64,000 nt of DNA, taken from contig NZ_FOGS01000001.1 of the NCBI RefSeq assembly GCF_900111305.1, positions 1 through 64,000 of the forward strand, in the 5' to 3' direction. Source of the stretch: Vreelandella subterranea (GTDB taxonomy: Bacteria > Pseudomonadota > Gammaproteobacteria > Pseudomonadales > Halomonadaceae). The translations under genes were made by a program, and so were the position numbers. Under the pieces are notes generated by a model that saw only the letters and a list, made by a program, of their open reading frames with translations, was not told where the DNA came from and searched no databases. Shown piece by piece: positions 49,376-58,372 of the stretch (position 1 is the stretch's first letter; each line of letters opens with the position of its first letter).

Positions 49376-51025
49376 CTAAAAAGCCTCCCACTCAGGCTCA
49401 CTTTTCTGGGCACTGCGTTGCGGCGTGGCCTGCTTGGGCAGCGACTGAGACGCGGCGCCTGAGGCATCGCCACTAAGCTTGAACGCATCCACCAGGCGGG
49501 TGAGTCGGTTGGCTTCCTGCTGAAGGGACGCCGCCGAGCCGCTGGTTTGCGACACCAGCGTGACGTTCTGCTGCGTGGCGGAATCCATCTGCGTCAGCGC
49601 CGTGCCCACCTGTTGAATGCCGGATTCCTGCTCGCGCACGGCCAGCGAAATCTCGTTCATCAGCCCTGACACCTGGCGGATAGCCTCCACCGTATCCTGA
49701 ATCCCCTCGCCGCTGCGTACCGCCTGCTCGGCGCCGCTGGCGATACGCTGGCTGATATCCGTGATCATCTCACGAATCTTTTTGGATGAATCCGCGCTGC
49801 GGCTGGCGAGGTTGCGCACCTCGCTGGCCACCACCGCAAACCCACGGCCATGTTCACCCGCGCGCGCCGCCTCGACCGAGGCATTGAGCGCCAGGATATT
49901 GGTCTGGAAGGCAATCGAATCGATGACTTCCACAATCTCGCCCACCTTGCGGGAACTGGTCTCGAGCTCGCGCATCAACTCAACAGAGCGCTGAACCTCT
50001 TTGACGCCTTTCTCGGCTTTTTCTGCTGCCTGGCTGGAAATGGTATCGGCATTGCTGGCCGACTCGCTGTTCTGGCGCACGATCGAAGACATTTCTTCCA
50101 TGCTGGACGCCGTTTCCTGCAGAGCGGACGCCTGCTCCTCGGTTCTGGACGCGAGGTCCTCGCTACCGGAGGCAATCTCGTTCGACGCCACATTGACATT
50201 GCGGGCACCGTCGCGCACCGCCTGGAAGCTTGTATCCATGCGCTCAATAAAACCATCAAACTCACTGGCCAGCTCACCAATCTCGTCGCGCCGCTGGCTA
50301 TCAATACGCGCTGTGAGGTCGCCCTCACCCTGGGTAATATCGCGAATGCGCCCACTGACCTGGCGAATCGCCCGGGACATCAGGTTCGGCCCCACCAAGG
50401 CGATGGCGAACGTTGCCAGCAGCACCAAGGCAGTGAAGCCCATCACCCAGCGTTGCTGAACGGCGACTGCCGCCAGTGTTTCTTGTTCCAGCGCCAGGCC
50501 GCGCGCATCGGCGCTTTCCCCGGCCATGTTGTAAAGCGCCCGCAACGAATTAAAGGCCGCTAAGGAGTCGCCTTCCAACTGCGCCTCGGCGGCATCAAGC
50601 TCGCCGTCTGCATGCAGGTCGAAAACACGCTGGGACGCCGCCTCCCATGCCGTGAAACGATCCTCGAACGGCTCAAGCCCTTCGCTTACCTGCGGATATG
50701 CCTCTAGCAACGTGAGGAAGTCATGCATTCGGTCGTACGCCTGCTCGGCATTTTCGCGGTAATCGTCGTACTGAGCGCTTGCCCCCTCACTGCCCGGCGC
50801 TTGACGTAGTACTTCAATTTCGGCCACCCGTGCCTGGTAGAGATCGCGGTCCGCATTGAGCACCGCTGAAACGGCCGGGTTAAAGGAGCCACTGAACGCC
50901 GTCATGCGTTCGCGTATCGACTGGACAAGCAGACTATCGACCACCACGACGCCCAGCAGCGACAAGGCCACCAGGATAAACGCCAGGGTGTATTTCACAT
51001 TGATCTTGTGGAGTTTCTCCAGCAT
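49376..51025 (-). CDS. Methyl-accepting chemotaxis protein with CheR-tether pentapeptide
   Basis: A 549-residue chemoreceptor. Membrane helix at about 13-35, a helical four-helix-bundle-type ligand domain of about 160 residues, a second membrane helix (about 195-215), HAMP, then the signalling domain with SIAFQTNILALNASVEAAR. The last residues are EWEAF, another CheR/CheB tether-like pentapeptide. It is downstream of the flagellin group and has its own sigma-28 promoter. Related to the receptor at 12045-13757 in the signalling half but clearly different in the ligand half. Confidence 0.93.
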   Translation of the reverse strand: MLEKLHKINVKYTLAFILVALSLLGVVVVDSLLVQSIRERMTAFSGSFNPAVSAVLNADRDLYQARVAEIEVLRQAPGSEGASAQYDDYRENAEQAYDRMHDFLTLLEAYPQVSEGLEPFEDRFTAWEAASQRVFDLHADGELDAAEAQLEGDSLAAFNSLRALYNMAGESADARGLALEQETLAAVAVQQRWVMGFTALVLLATFAIALVGPNLMSRAIRQVSGRIRDITQGEGDLTARIDSQRRDEIGELASEFDGFIERMDTSFQAVRDGARNVNVASNEIASGSEDLASRTEEQASALQETASSMEEMSSIVRQNSESASNADTISSQAAEKAEKGVKEVQRSVELMRELETSSRKVGEIVEVIDSIAFQTNILALNASVEAARAGEHGRGFAVVASEVRNLASRSADSSKKIREMITDISQRIASGAEQAVRSGEGIQDTVEAIRQVSGLMNEISLAVREQESGIQQVGTALTQMDSATQQNVTLVSQTSGSAASLQQEANRLTRLVDAFKLSGDASGAASQSLPKQATPQRSAQKSEPEWEAF

Positions 51026-51103
51026 TGCATCACCTTTTGATTGTCTTGCTTGTTATGGTGATAGCCAACCCTGGCAGAATGTAGCTGTGTCCTGTTTTTT
51101 ATA

Positions 51104-51130
51104 CTATCGGCTTCGACACGGTGGGCTTGA
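51104..51130 (-). promoter_or_regulatory. Sigma-28 (FliA) promoter of the second chemoreceptor gene
   Basis: On the minus strand TCAA (51127-51130), 15 bases, GCCGATAG (51104-51111). This fits the T(A/C)AA-N15-GCCGATA pattern of FliA promoters with a single change at the last base. Confidence 0.8.
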
Positions 51131-51197
51131 GTACACACTGTCTAGAAATGTTGCCTTCAAAAGACGTTGTATCCGAGGGGGGAACTCAGCGACTTTA

Positions 51198-51389
51198 TCA
51201 GTCTAACATCGCCTGGGTATGCTCGCGCTGCTGCTTCACGGCACTGTCGACAATATCCAGCAGGGCCTGGAAGTCTTTCGGGGATGTTTGATCCAGGCCG
51301 TGTATTTCGGCACGCTCGATTGTCGCTTGGGTATCGCGAATTAGCGATTCTAATTCCTGCGCGACGCGTTCGTGTTCATCTGAGTTCAT
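51198..51389 (-). CDS. Small helical protein of the flagellin locus (63 residues)
   Basis: I do not recognise it. The whole product looks alpha-helical and acidic (HERVAQELESLIRDTQATIE near the N-terminus and VDSAVKQQREHTQAMLD at the end). It starts 27 bases after another small helical gene, and the two look co-transcribed behind fliC. Position and size fit a flagellar chaperone (FliT-like), but sequence alone does not show it. Confidence 0.6.
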   Translation of the reverse strand: MNSDEHERVAQELESLIRDTQATIERAEIHGLDQTSPKDFQALLDIVDSAVKQQREHTQAMLD

Positions 51390-51416
51390 AGTTGGCTCAC
51401 TTGTTCAGCCGTTGCA

Positions 51417-51764
51417 TTATTGGCCTTGCTGTAGACGCTGCACGCGGTCGTATAATGCCTTGGCACTTTCCACTGCAACGGTTTCGTGTTTATCCAAAGC
51501 AAGTGTTACATCGTGGTGATCATCACGGGTGACGGCCTCCAATTCCGTTCGGTAGCGGCTTAGCAAGTGCTGAAGGTTCATACGGATCATCGTCAGCTCC
51601 AGCTCGAACTCTATTTTCAGCTTTTCCGTACTCTCTTTTTCCGCGGGCGATTGGCCTGCCGTGATCATGGCTTCCAGGGTGTTGTTAATCTGTCTTTCCA
51701 GAGCGTTGAGCTTGGGAATTAAATCGTACATCACCTCGTGGGCAGAAATGCTTTTTTGGCTCAT
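51417..51764 (-). CDS. Small helical protein next to flagellin (115 residues)
   Basis: Unrecognised, rich in helix-forming residues, with heptad-like stretches (IPKLNALERQINNTLEAMIT and ELTMIRMNLQHLLSRYRTEL). No Cys and no membrane segment. It lies just after the fliC terminator on the same strand, where many bacteria carry fliS or fliT; it lacks the usual FliS N-terminus. An export-chaperone role is an inference from place. Confidence 0.62.
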   Translation of the reverse strand: MSQKSISAHEVMYDLIPKLNALERQINNTLEAMITAGQSPAEKESTEKLKIEFELELTMIRMNLQHLLSRYRTELEAVTRDDHHDVTLALDKHETVAVESAKALYDRVQRLQQGQ

Positions 51765-51804
51765 TGGATAACTTCAGCCTATGCCACTTGCCGGTTTATC
51801 TTAT

Positions 51805-51829
51805 AAAAAACGGGGCCTTGCGGCCCCGT
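51805..51829 (-). terminator. Terminator of fliC
   Basis: On the minus strand AACGGGGCC-GCAA-GGCCCCGTT, a 9-bp perfect stem with a tetraloop, followed by TTTT. Confidence 0.92.
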
Positions 51830-51863
51830 TATATGTCTTTCAATCAGCCTATTGGCTAACCAA

Positions 51864-53537
51864 TTAACCCAGCAGAGACAGAACGTTCTGCGGGATCTGG
51901 TTGGCCTGGGCCAATACCGAAGTACCCGCCTGCTGCAGAATTTGCGCGCGAGTCATGTTGGCCACTTCAACCGCGTAGTCGGCATCTTCGATGCGCGAAC
52001 GTGCAGCAGAGAGGTTTGTTTCAGTAGTACTTAGGTTCTCAATAGAAGATTCCATACGGTTCTGAATAGCACCGAGATCAGAGCGCAGGGCGTCTACATC
52101 AGACAGTGCACTGTCCAAGTCGCTTAATGAAGAACGTTCCTTCTCAGTGACGGCCTCCATGGACAACTCGCCATCAGCATCTTTGTATACTTGGGCGCCA
52201 GTATTATCAGTTACTTTGCCATTTTCTTGTGCAAAGTAAGTAGTGGTCGTTACATCGTCAGCCGTTAACTCACCGTCAGCACTTAAGTACTGAACGTCAC
52301 CACCAGCATTATCTGTAACTTCACCAGCAGCATCTACGTCATACTGAGTGGAATCAAGCGTTACGCTGTAAGCGTTACCGTCTGCAAGATTCTGCAAACC
52401 TTCAGCACTAATGGTAGCGCCGGTCACATCAATATTTGTACCGTCACCGGTAAAGGCTGTATCACCAACGGTAATGCTATCACCAGCAGTGGTAGCAACA
52501 GCCGCTGCAACGTTAGTTGCCGTTGCTTCAGTTCCAGCAGTTGCATTATTTTTGGTAAGGACACCGCCCTCTAAATATAATTGAGCACCGTCATCTGCAG
52601 CAGTCATATTGCCGTTACTGTCGATGATAACGTCTTGGCTACTACCGCCAATATCAACCGTAGCTGCTGTAGTTTCACCTGCCCCAGGAGTGATGGAGGC
52701 TGTCACATCTGCCGCTGCAGCATCATCAACATCGAATGAAAAGTTACCGCTCTCGGCATCAAAAGTATAGTCGCCAGCAGCAGCAGCACCTAAACCAGTA
52801 TCTGTACCCGCGTAAGTCACTGTATCGCCATCAGCTAATGCGGAAAAAAGCGCATCCGATGTAGCAGTTGCATTGTCAGTGTCTTTAGAATACGTAACAG
52901 ATCCGTTGGCATTGGTTGCACCAGCGGTAAAGCCATTAAGCGTAAGGTCATCAGCAGTAGCTTCTGCATTAGCTACTTCACCCGCACCTGTCACGTTAAA
53001 GCCTTCCAGGCCTAATGTTTCACGGTTGATTTGCTTAAGATTTACATCGATAGCTTGGCCATCTTGAGCGCCAACTTGAATGCTAATGGTGCGGCTGGTG
53101 GGATCAGAGGCACCTTCATTCGCGCCCAGCACCTTGGTGCCGTTGAAGTCGGTTTCACGCGAGATACGATCGATCTCTTCTAAGCGCTGGTTAATTTCAT
53201 TTTGAATAGAATTCAAGTCATCCGAAGAGTTAGTACCGTTTTCAGCCTGCACTGCCAGCTCACGAATACGCTGCAAGTTGTCATTTACTTGGTTTAGGCC
53301 ACCTTCAGCCGTTTGCGCAACGGAGATACCGTCATTGGCGTTACGCTGTGCTTGGGCTAGACCTGTAATCTGACTGCTCATGCGGTTGGCGATGGCCTGA
53401 CCGGCCGCATCATCCTTGGCGCTGTTGATGCGCAGGCCAGAGCTCAAACGCTCCATAGAAGTTTGCAGATCATTCTGAGATTTGTTCAGGTTCTGCTGGC
53501 CGATCATCGATGTGATGTTGGTATTGATCACTGACAT
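51864..53537 (-). CDS. fliC: Flagellin
   Basis: Filament subunit, 557 residues. N-terminal D0/D1 domain (MSVINTNITSMIGQQNLNKS to about residue 145) and C-terminal D1/D0 (about 460-557, ending QIPQNVLSLLG) are conserved. The middle 300 residues are a variable surface domain rich in Ala, Thr, Asp and Gly with imperfect units such as VTDNAGGDVQYLSADGELT and VTDNTGAQVYKDADGELS, and the DNA there is lower in GC. AAGGAG precedes the ATG. It has a sigma-28 promoter and a strong terminator. Confidence 0.96.
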   Translation of the reverse strand: MSVINTNITSMIGQQNLNKSQNDLQTSMERLSSGLRINSAKDDAAGQAIANRMSSQITGLAQAQRNANDGISVAQTAEGGLNQVNDNLQRIRELAVQAENGTNSSDDLNSIQNEINQRLEEIDRISRETDFNGTKVLGANEGASDPTSRTISIQVGAQDGQAIDVNLKQINRETLGLEGFNVTGAGEVANAEATADDLTLNGFTAGATNANGSVTYSKDTDNATATSDALFSALADGDTVTYAGTDTGLGAAAAGDYTFDAESGNFSFDVDDAAAADVTASITPGAGETTAATVDIGGSSQDVIIDSNGNMTAADDGAQLYLEGGVLTKNNATAGTEATATNVAAAVATTAGDSITVGDTAFTGDGTNIDVTGATISAEGLQNLADGNAYSVTLDSTQYDVDAAGEVTDNAGGDVQYLSADGELTADDVTTTTYFAQENGKVTDNTGAQVYKDADGELSMEAVTEKERSSLSDLDSALSDVDALRSDLGAIQNRMESSIENLSTTETNLSAARSRIEDADYAVEVANMTRAQILQQAGTSVLAQANQIPQNVLSLLG

Positions 53538-53610
53538 GGTGTGATTCTCCTTGCTTGGACACTGGCCTGGAAGGCCCGCTTTTCGGCCACTGTGTGTGCC
53601 GTTATATTAA

Positions 53611-53637
53611 TTAACGGCGCCGCGGGGAGAACCTTTA
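53611..53637 (-). promoter_or_regulatory. Sigma-28 (FliA) promoter of fliC
   Basis: On the minus strand TAAA (53634-53637), 15 bases, GCCGTTAA (53611-53618); consensus TAAA-N15-GCCGATAA with one mismatch. It lies 74 bases before the fliC start. Confidence 0.82.
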
Positions 53638-53721
53638 GGGTTAATGCTAAAAAAATACCAAAATACGCCAGAAAAATGTTAACAAACGTAAACACGGTAC
53701 TTACTGCCATTTTGAGATGCA

Positions 53722-53743
53722 AACAGGGCCTTTCGGTCCTGTT
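53722..53743 (-). terminator. Hairpin after the first fliD
   Basis: AACAGGACC-GAAA-GGCCCTGTT on the minus strand pairs over nine positions with one mismatch and a GAAA tetraloop. The tail TTTGC is short, so termination may be partial. Confidence 0.5.
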
Positions 53744-53782
53744 GATAAAACTCACTCGGTTGCTGGCTAGCTAGCGAACGGG

Positions 53783-55183
53783 TTACTTGCGGCCCAACTG
53801 ATAATCCAGCGCATCAAACTGCTGGGTCAAGTATTCGCTGGTACTGTTCATCTGGGCGATCATGGCATCCAGTTGGCCGAACTGAGCGCGATAACGACTA
53901 ATAGTCCGCTCGATAGTGCTTTCCATACGCTCATAGCGGTCTTTCAAGCTGTCGATGCGATTTTCCGCGCCGCTGATGGCATTGCCCAGGGTACCGTTTT
54001 TGCTCATTAGCTGCTCAAGCGTGGTGCTTAGGCTGCTGGCCAACCCTTGAGAGGCATCATTGCCTTCCACGCCTGTAAAGAAGTCACTGAGAGCATCCGG
54101 GCTGTTTTTGGCTAAATCGCTGACAGCGTCGTCATCCATTTCCAGCGTGCCGTCGCGCTGCAGGGTAATACCCAGTTGACTCAACGAGGCTAGCTCACCA
54201 CCCGCCACGCCACTGGTCAGCACGCTGCGCAGGCGGTTTTCAATGGTGCGCACGGTGCTGTCGCCGACCAGCTCGCCTGCCGTATCCGTACCGGCATCAT
54301 AGTTGGTTGCGGTGCCTATGGTGCTTTTGACGTCATTGAAGGCTTTAACGAATGCGCCGATGGCCTCGCGCACTTTGAGCGTGTTTCGCTCCACGTTGAC
54401 GGTACTGCTGGCAGTTTCGCCCGCCCCCAGGTTTAGCTCGCCCAGGTTCAGCGTCACGCCTTGAATGGCATCGTCAATACTGTTGCTGGCGCTGGTAATC
54501 GCAATGCCGTTAACCGTCAGAGCGGCATCCTGACCGCTTTGTGCGGTGTCGCTCGTGAAGGGGGGCGTGGTAACGTCTGTGCCATCCGCATTCACAAAAC
54601 TAAAGCCGGTTACCGAGGCATCCAAGCCCGTCTCGCTGGAGCTAAGCGCCAGGCGGTAGCCTTCCCCATCAAAAATCACGCTGGCGCTGACACCTGCATC
54701 TTTGCGAGCATTAATGGCATCACGAATATCTTCCAGGCTGCTGTCCGCGGCTACGTCAATATTGACACTAGCTGTTTCTGGACCTGCAAAATCGAGCCGC
54801 AGTTGGGTGGCGCCACCCATATCAAGAGGAGTATCGCTATCGGTTACCCGCTGGGAAGCTAACGTGCCACTGGTAGCCAGCGCAGTGACTTCGACGCGGT
54901 AGCTGCCGGGCAGGGCATCCGCGCTGGTAGTCGCGGAAATTTCATCGCCACGCACATTGGCGGAAAGACTTTGGTAGAGCTTGGGATCATTCAGCGCATC
55001 AACCGCATCCTGGAATTTATCCATGGATGACTGGATTTTGCCGTAGGCGGAAATCTTGGCTTCCTGCTGTTCCTGCTGACGGGTGATCGGTGCGAGTTTG
55101 CCGCGTTCAGCATCGTTCAATTGATCCAACAAGCCGTTGAGGTCAAGGCCTGAGCCAATACCTAGAGAGGTAATCGTTGCCAT
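53783..55183 (-). CDS. fliD: Flagellar hook-associated protein 2 (filament cap), copy 1
   Basis: The cap protein under which flagellin folds, 466 residues. FliD N-terminal domain (SLGIGSGLDLNGLLDQLNDA), flagellin-IN motif (ALTVNGIAITSASNSIDDAI, about 220), and FliD C-terminal domain. The end (TSEYLTQQFDALDYQLGRK) is the conserved coiled tail. It is a tandem paralogue of the gene at 55396-56751. The ATG at 55183 is preferred to an ATG 22 codons upstream because the family starts there. It has a sigma-28 promoter. Confidence 0.92.
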   Translation of the reverse strand: MATITSLGIGSGLDLNGLLDQLNDAERGKLAPITRQQEQQEAKISAYGKIQSSMDKFQDAVDALNDPKLYQSLSANVRGDEISATTSADALPGSYRVEVTALATSGTLASQRVTDSDTPLDMGGATQLRLDFAGPETASVNIDVAADSSLEDIRDAINARKDAGVSASVIFDGEGYRLALSSSETGLDASVTGFSFVNADGTDVTTPPFTSDTAQSGQDAALTVNGIAITSASNSIDDAIQGVTLNLGELNLGAGETASSTVNVERNTLKVREAIGAFVKAFNDVKSTIGTATNYDAGTDTAGELVGDSTVRTIENRLRSVLTSGVAGGELASLSQLGITLQRDGTLEMDDDAVSDLAKNSPDALSDFFTGVEGNDASQGLASSLSTTLEQLMSKNGTLGNAISGAENRIDSLKDRYERMESTIERTISRYRAQFGQLDAMIAQMNSTSEYLTQQFDALDYQLGRK

Positions 55184-55269
55184 ACTGGGAGTCCTCAGTA
55201 AAAGGCTAAACCTATCCACTGCACTGCGGGGCCACTCACGCCACGTCAACGCAAAATTTAATAATAATA

Positions 55270-55296
55270 TTATCGGTCAAAGTGAAAACAACTTTA
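55270..55296 (-). promoter_or_regulatory. Sigma-28 (FliA) promoter of fliD copy 1
   Basis: On the minus strand TAAA (55293-55296), 15 bases, ACCGATAA (55270-55277); seven of eight -10 bases match. Confidence 0.82.
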
Positions 55297-55340
55297 GCGC
55301 TTTTTTATTGCTTTAGATATTGATGGCGGCATCGATATGC

Positions 55341-55365
55341 AAAAAAGCCTGCGCTAGGCAGGCTT
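55341..55365 (-). terminator. Terminator of fliD copy 2
   Basis: On the minus strand AAGCCTGC-CTAGC-GCAGGCTT, an 8-bp perfect stem, followed by TTTT. It separates the two fliD genes into independent transcripts. Confidence 0.88.
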
Positions 55366-55395
55366 TTAAATGTAACCGACTGAATTAACGGAGTG

Positions 55396-56751
55396 CTAGC
55401 GGCCCAACTGAGCATCCAGTGAATCAAACTGCTCGGTTAGGTAGCTACTGGTCTGATTCATCTCGGCGATCATGCCGTCCAACTGGCCAAATTGGGTACG
55501 GTAGCGGTCGATGGTTTGACCGATGGACTGCTCCATGCTGGTGTAGCGGTCGCCCAGTGATTCAATCCGGTTTTCACTGCCGCTGATCGCGCCTGATACC
55601 GTACCGCTCGAGCTCAACATTTGCTCCACGGCGGTATTCACTTGACCTGCCAGGCCAGGGTTATCGCCACTGCCCGCGAAGAATTCAGATAGAGCTTGCT
55701 GGTCGTTGGCGACGACGTCATTTAGCTTGTCGTTATCCAACGAGAGCGTACCGTCAACCTCAAGCGAAATACCTACCTGGCTGAGCATCGAGAAGCCGTC
55801 GCCCTCTTGGGCGATACCGCCACTGAGCACGCTACGCATGCGAGACTCGACAGTGCGAACTGTGCTGTCGCCATTGAGCGGCCCGGCCTCGCCGGTCTCC
55901 TGGTTAAAGCTGGTCAGCTCGCCTGTTGACTCTTTCAGTGCGTTGAACGAATCCACAAACGACGTGATTGCTTCACGCACGGCGCGGGTGTCCTGCTCTA
56001 CCGCAACGGTGCTATCCCCCTCGCTTTGCAGGTTCAGCGTAACGCCTTGAATCGCGCCCTCGACCTGATTGGTGGGGCTGGTAATGGCGATACCGTTGAC
56101 GTTTAAAGCTGCGTCGGTGCCATCCTGCAATGTATTCGCTGTATCAGCGGCGAACGGAGCGGCATCGCTAAATGTGAAATCGCTGATGGACGCATCCGCG
56201 CCGGTTTCACGTGAGCTGAGCGCCAAGCGGTCTTGGGTACCATCGTTGATGATAGTGGCGTTAACACCCGCGGTTTCATCCGCGTTAATGGCATCACGGA
56301 TATCTTCCAGCGAACTGTCAGCGGCGATGGCAACCGTCGTCGTTTCACTGCCGTCGCCAAAGGCGAACGTCATATCCTGGTCAACCGTGGTTAGTGCCGC
56401 TTCCGCGTCGTCCACTCCCTCAGAGGCCAGTGTACCGCGTGTGGCCAAGGTATCCACGGTGATGTTGTAGCTACCGGGCATGGCGGTTTCATCGGCGGCG
56501 GCGCTGACGGCTTCGCCGCTCACGTTGGTCGATAGGCTCTCGAAGAGAGAACCGTCTGCCAGGGCACTGGCCGAGTCTTGAAAGGTCGAAAGCGCACTCT
56601 CAAGCTGGCCATAGGCTGAGATCTTGGTTTGCTCGGTTTCTACCTGTTGCTCAATCGGGACGAGCTTTTCGCGTTCAGCGTCTTGAAGCTGATCGAGCAA
56701 GCCGTTCAGGTCTAACCCTGACCCTATACCGAGAGAAGAAATAGCACCCAT
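55396..56751 (-). CDS. fliD: Flagellar hook-associated protein 2 (filament cap), copy 2
   Basis: A 451-residue FliD paralogue. The N-terminus (SSLGIGSGLDLNGLLDQLQD) is almost the same as copy 1, the IN motif (AALNVNGIAITSPTNQVEGA) and C-terminal tail (TSSYLTEQFDSLDAQLGR) are alike, while the central domains differ, mostly D2/D3 surface parts. AAGGCGG lies before the ATG. Its promoter looks weaker than that of copy 1, and a palindrome lies in its leader, so the two caps may be made at different times. Confidence 0.92.
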   Translation of the reverse strand: MGAISSLGIGSGLDLNGLLDQLQDAEREKLVPIEQQVETEQTKISAYGQLESALSTFQDSASALADGSLFESLSTNVSGEAVSAAADETAMPGSYNITVDTLATRGTLASEGVDDAEAALTTVDQDMTFAFGDGSETTTVAIAADSSLEDIRDAINADETAGVNATIINDGTQDRLALSSRETGADASISDFTFSDAAPFAADTANTLQDGTDAALNVNGIAITSPTNQVEGAIQGVTLNLQSEGDSTVAVEQDTRAVREAITSFVDSFNALKESTGELTSFNQETGEAGPLNGDSTVRTVESRMRSVLSGGIAQEGDGFSMLSQVGISLEVDGTLSLDNDKLNDVVANDQQALSEFFAGSGDNPGLAGQVNTAVEQMLSSSGTVSGAISGSENRIESLGDRYTSMEQSIGQTIDRYRTQFGQLDGMIAEMNQTSSYLTEQFDSLDAQLGR

Positions 56752-56823
56752 AAGCTAACCGCCTTTTTTGAAACGAGTGGAGCAACCGCCTTCATCAGCG
56801 CCCATTTATAAACCTGATCGGGC

Positions 56824-56842
56824 TGACGTGTTGCCAACGTCA
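56824..56842. promoter_or_regulatory. TGACGT palindrome upstream of fliD copy 2
   Basis: TGACGT-GTTGCCA-ACGTCA is a perfect 6-bp inverted repeat with a 7-base centre. It lies between the sigma-28-like promoter and the fliD start, so a bound protein could block transcription. The half-site also appears in the toxin-antitoxin operator, perhaps by chance. Confidence 0.45.
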
Positions 56843-56873
56843 AATATATTCATGTCGTTACTGATTACCTAGT

Positions 56874-56900
56874 GACTCGGCTTATAAAGTACAACCTTGA
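56874..56900 (-). promoter_or_regulatory. Weak sigma-28-like promoter of fliD copy 2
   Basis: On the minus strand TCAA (56897-56900), 15 bases, GCCGAGTC (56874-56881). The -35 is like the second chemoreceptor promoter; the -10 matches five of eight bases. Confidence 0.5.
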
Positions 56901-56955
56901 ACATTCTAGCCAATTTTTCTGTACCAAAATGTAACCATAGGTATGTAAATGCACG

Positions 56956-58272
56956 CTATCGCCCTACGCCAAGGTACCTAAGCCCCGCCGCCTCGGCAGC
57001 GCTGGGCGTAAATAGGTTGCGTCCATCCACCACCAGCTTGTCGTTTAACTGGCTGGCCAGCCATTCAAGGTCGACGCTGCGGAACGCCTTCCATTCGGTG
57101 CAGATCACCAGGGCATCTGCGCCTTTCACTGCCTGGATGCGGTCGCCGGCGAGCAGCAGGTCGTCGCGTTCGCCATAAATCCGGCGACATTCAGCCATGG
57201 CCTCAGGATCGAAGGCCTGCACCTTGGCGCCCGCTTGCCACAGCGCTTCCATCAGCGTGCGGCTGGGCGCTTCACGCATGTCGTCAGTATTGGGTTTGAA
57301 GGCGAGCCCCCACACGGCGATGGTTTTACCTGCCACATTACCCAGTGATGTTTGCAGCTTGGTGAACAGTGTCTGTTTTTGCTGCAGGTTGACTGTTTCT
57401 ACCGCGCTTAGCAGCGCCGGGGTATAGCCGAGCTGACGGGCGGTTCGCTCCAGAGCTTGCACATCCTTGGGGAAGCACGATCCGCCGTAGCCACAGCCGG
57501 GGTAGATAAAGTGATAGCCGATGCGCGGGTCGCTACCGATTCCCCGGCGCACGTCTTCGATATCCACATCGAGGCGTTCGGCAAGATTGGCCATTTCGTT
57601 CATGAAGCTGATCTTGGTGGCCAGCATGGCGTTGGCGGCGTATTTGGTCAGCTCCGCTGCGCGCACGCTCATGAACATCAGTTTTTCGTGGTTACGGTTA
57701 TAGGGCGCGTAGCATTCGTGCATGCGCTCTTTTACCCGCTCACTTTCAGTGCCGACAATAATCCGCGCGCCGCGAGTGAAGTCCTCGATCGCCGCGCCTT
57801 CTTTCATGAATTCAGGGTTGGAGCATACATCAAAGGGCAGATCGGCTCCGCGGGCGGCGAGGGTTTGGCTGATTGCCGCCTGCACCTTTTCAGCGGTCCC
57901 CACCGGCACGGTGGATTTGTCGATCACCAGCTTGTAATCGTCCATGTGCTGACCAATGGTGCGCGCGACATCCAGCACGTAGCGGAGATCGGCGCTACCG
58001 TCTTCATCCGGCGGGGTGCCTACGGCGATGAATATGAGCTCGCCATCGCGCACGGCTCGTTCGGCGCTGGTGGTGAAGATGAGTCGCCCGGCGTCGACAT
58101 TATGCGCCACGATATTGCTGAGGCCCGGCTCGAAGATGGGCACTTCACCGGCATTCAACTGGGCGATCCGCTCGGCGTTGACGTCCATGCAGGTGACTTG
58201 ATGGCCGACATCCGCCAGACAGGCGCCTGCGACTAATCCTACGTAACCGGTTCCAAAAACACTGATATGCAT
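56956..58272 (-). CDS. ugd: UDP-glucose 6-dehydrogenase
   Basis: Oxidises UDP-glucose twice to UDP-glucuronate for polysaccharides; 438 residues. The N-terminal NAD site is [20 protein letters not shown]; the catalytic Cys is in [16 protein letters not shown] near residue 260; STVPVGTA is also present. No glycosyltransferase or polysaccharide genes lie beside it. It starts at 58272. Confidence 0.95.
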   Translation of the reverse strand: MHISVFGTGYVGLVAGACLADVGHQVTCMDVNAERIAQLNAGEVPIFEPGLSNIVAHNVDAGRLIFTTSAERAVRDGELIFIAVGTPPDEDGSADLRYVLDVARTIGQHMDDYKLVIDKSTVPVGTAEKVQAAISQTLAARGADLPFDVCSNPEFMKEGAAIEDFTRGARIIVGTESERVKERMHECYAPYNRNHEKLMFMSVRAAELTKYAANAMLATKISFMNEMANLAERLDVDIEDVRRGIGSDPRIGYHFIYPGCGYGGSCFPKDVQALERTARQLGYTPALLSAVETVNLQQKQTLFTKLQTSLGNVAGKTIAVWGLAFKPNTDDMREAPSRTLMEALWQAGAKVQAFDPEAMAECRRIYGERDDLLLAGDRIQAVKGADALVICTEWKAFRSVDLEWLASQLNDKLVVDGRNLFTPSAAEAAGLRYLGVGR

Positions 58273-58372
58273 GCCGTGTTAACTCACTCATCAATACGGG
58301 TGACGGAATTTATGGCGAGCTTATCACGTCGCCTGGACTTTGATGACGGGGCGCGGCAGGAAAAACATGAAC

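Noticed and set aside
56752-56823. A sigma-54 promoter before fliD copy 2
   Set aside because: No TGGCAC-N5-TTGC match could be found on the minus strand; the sigma-28-like match at 56874-56900 is better.
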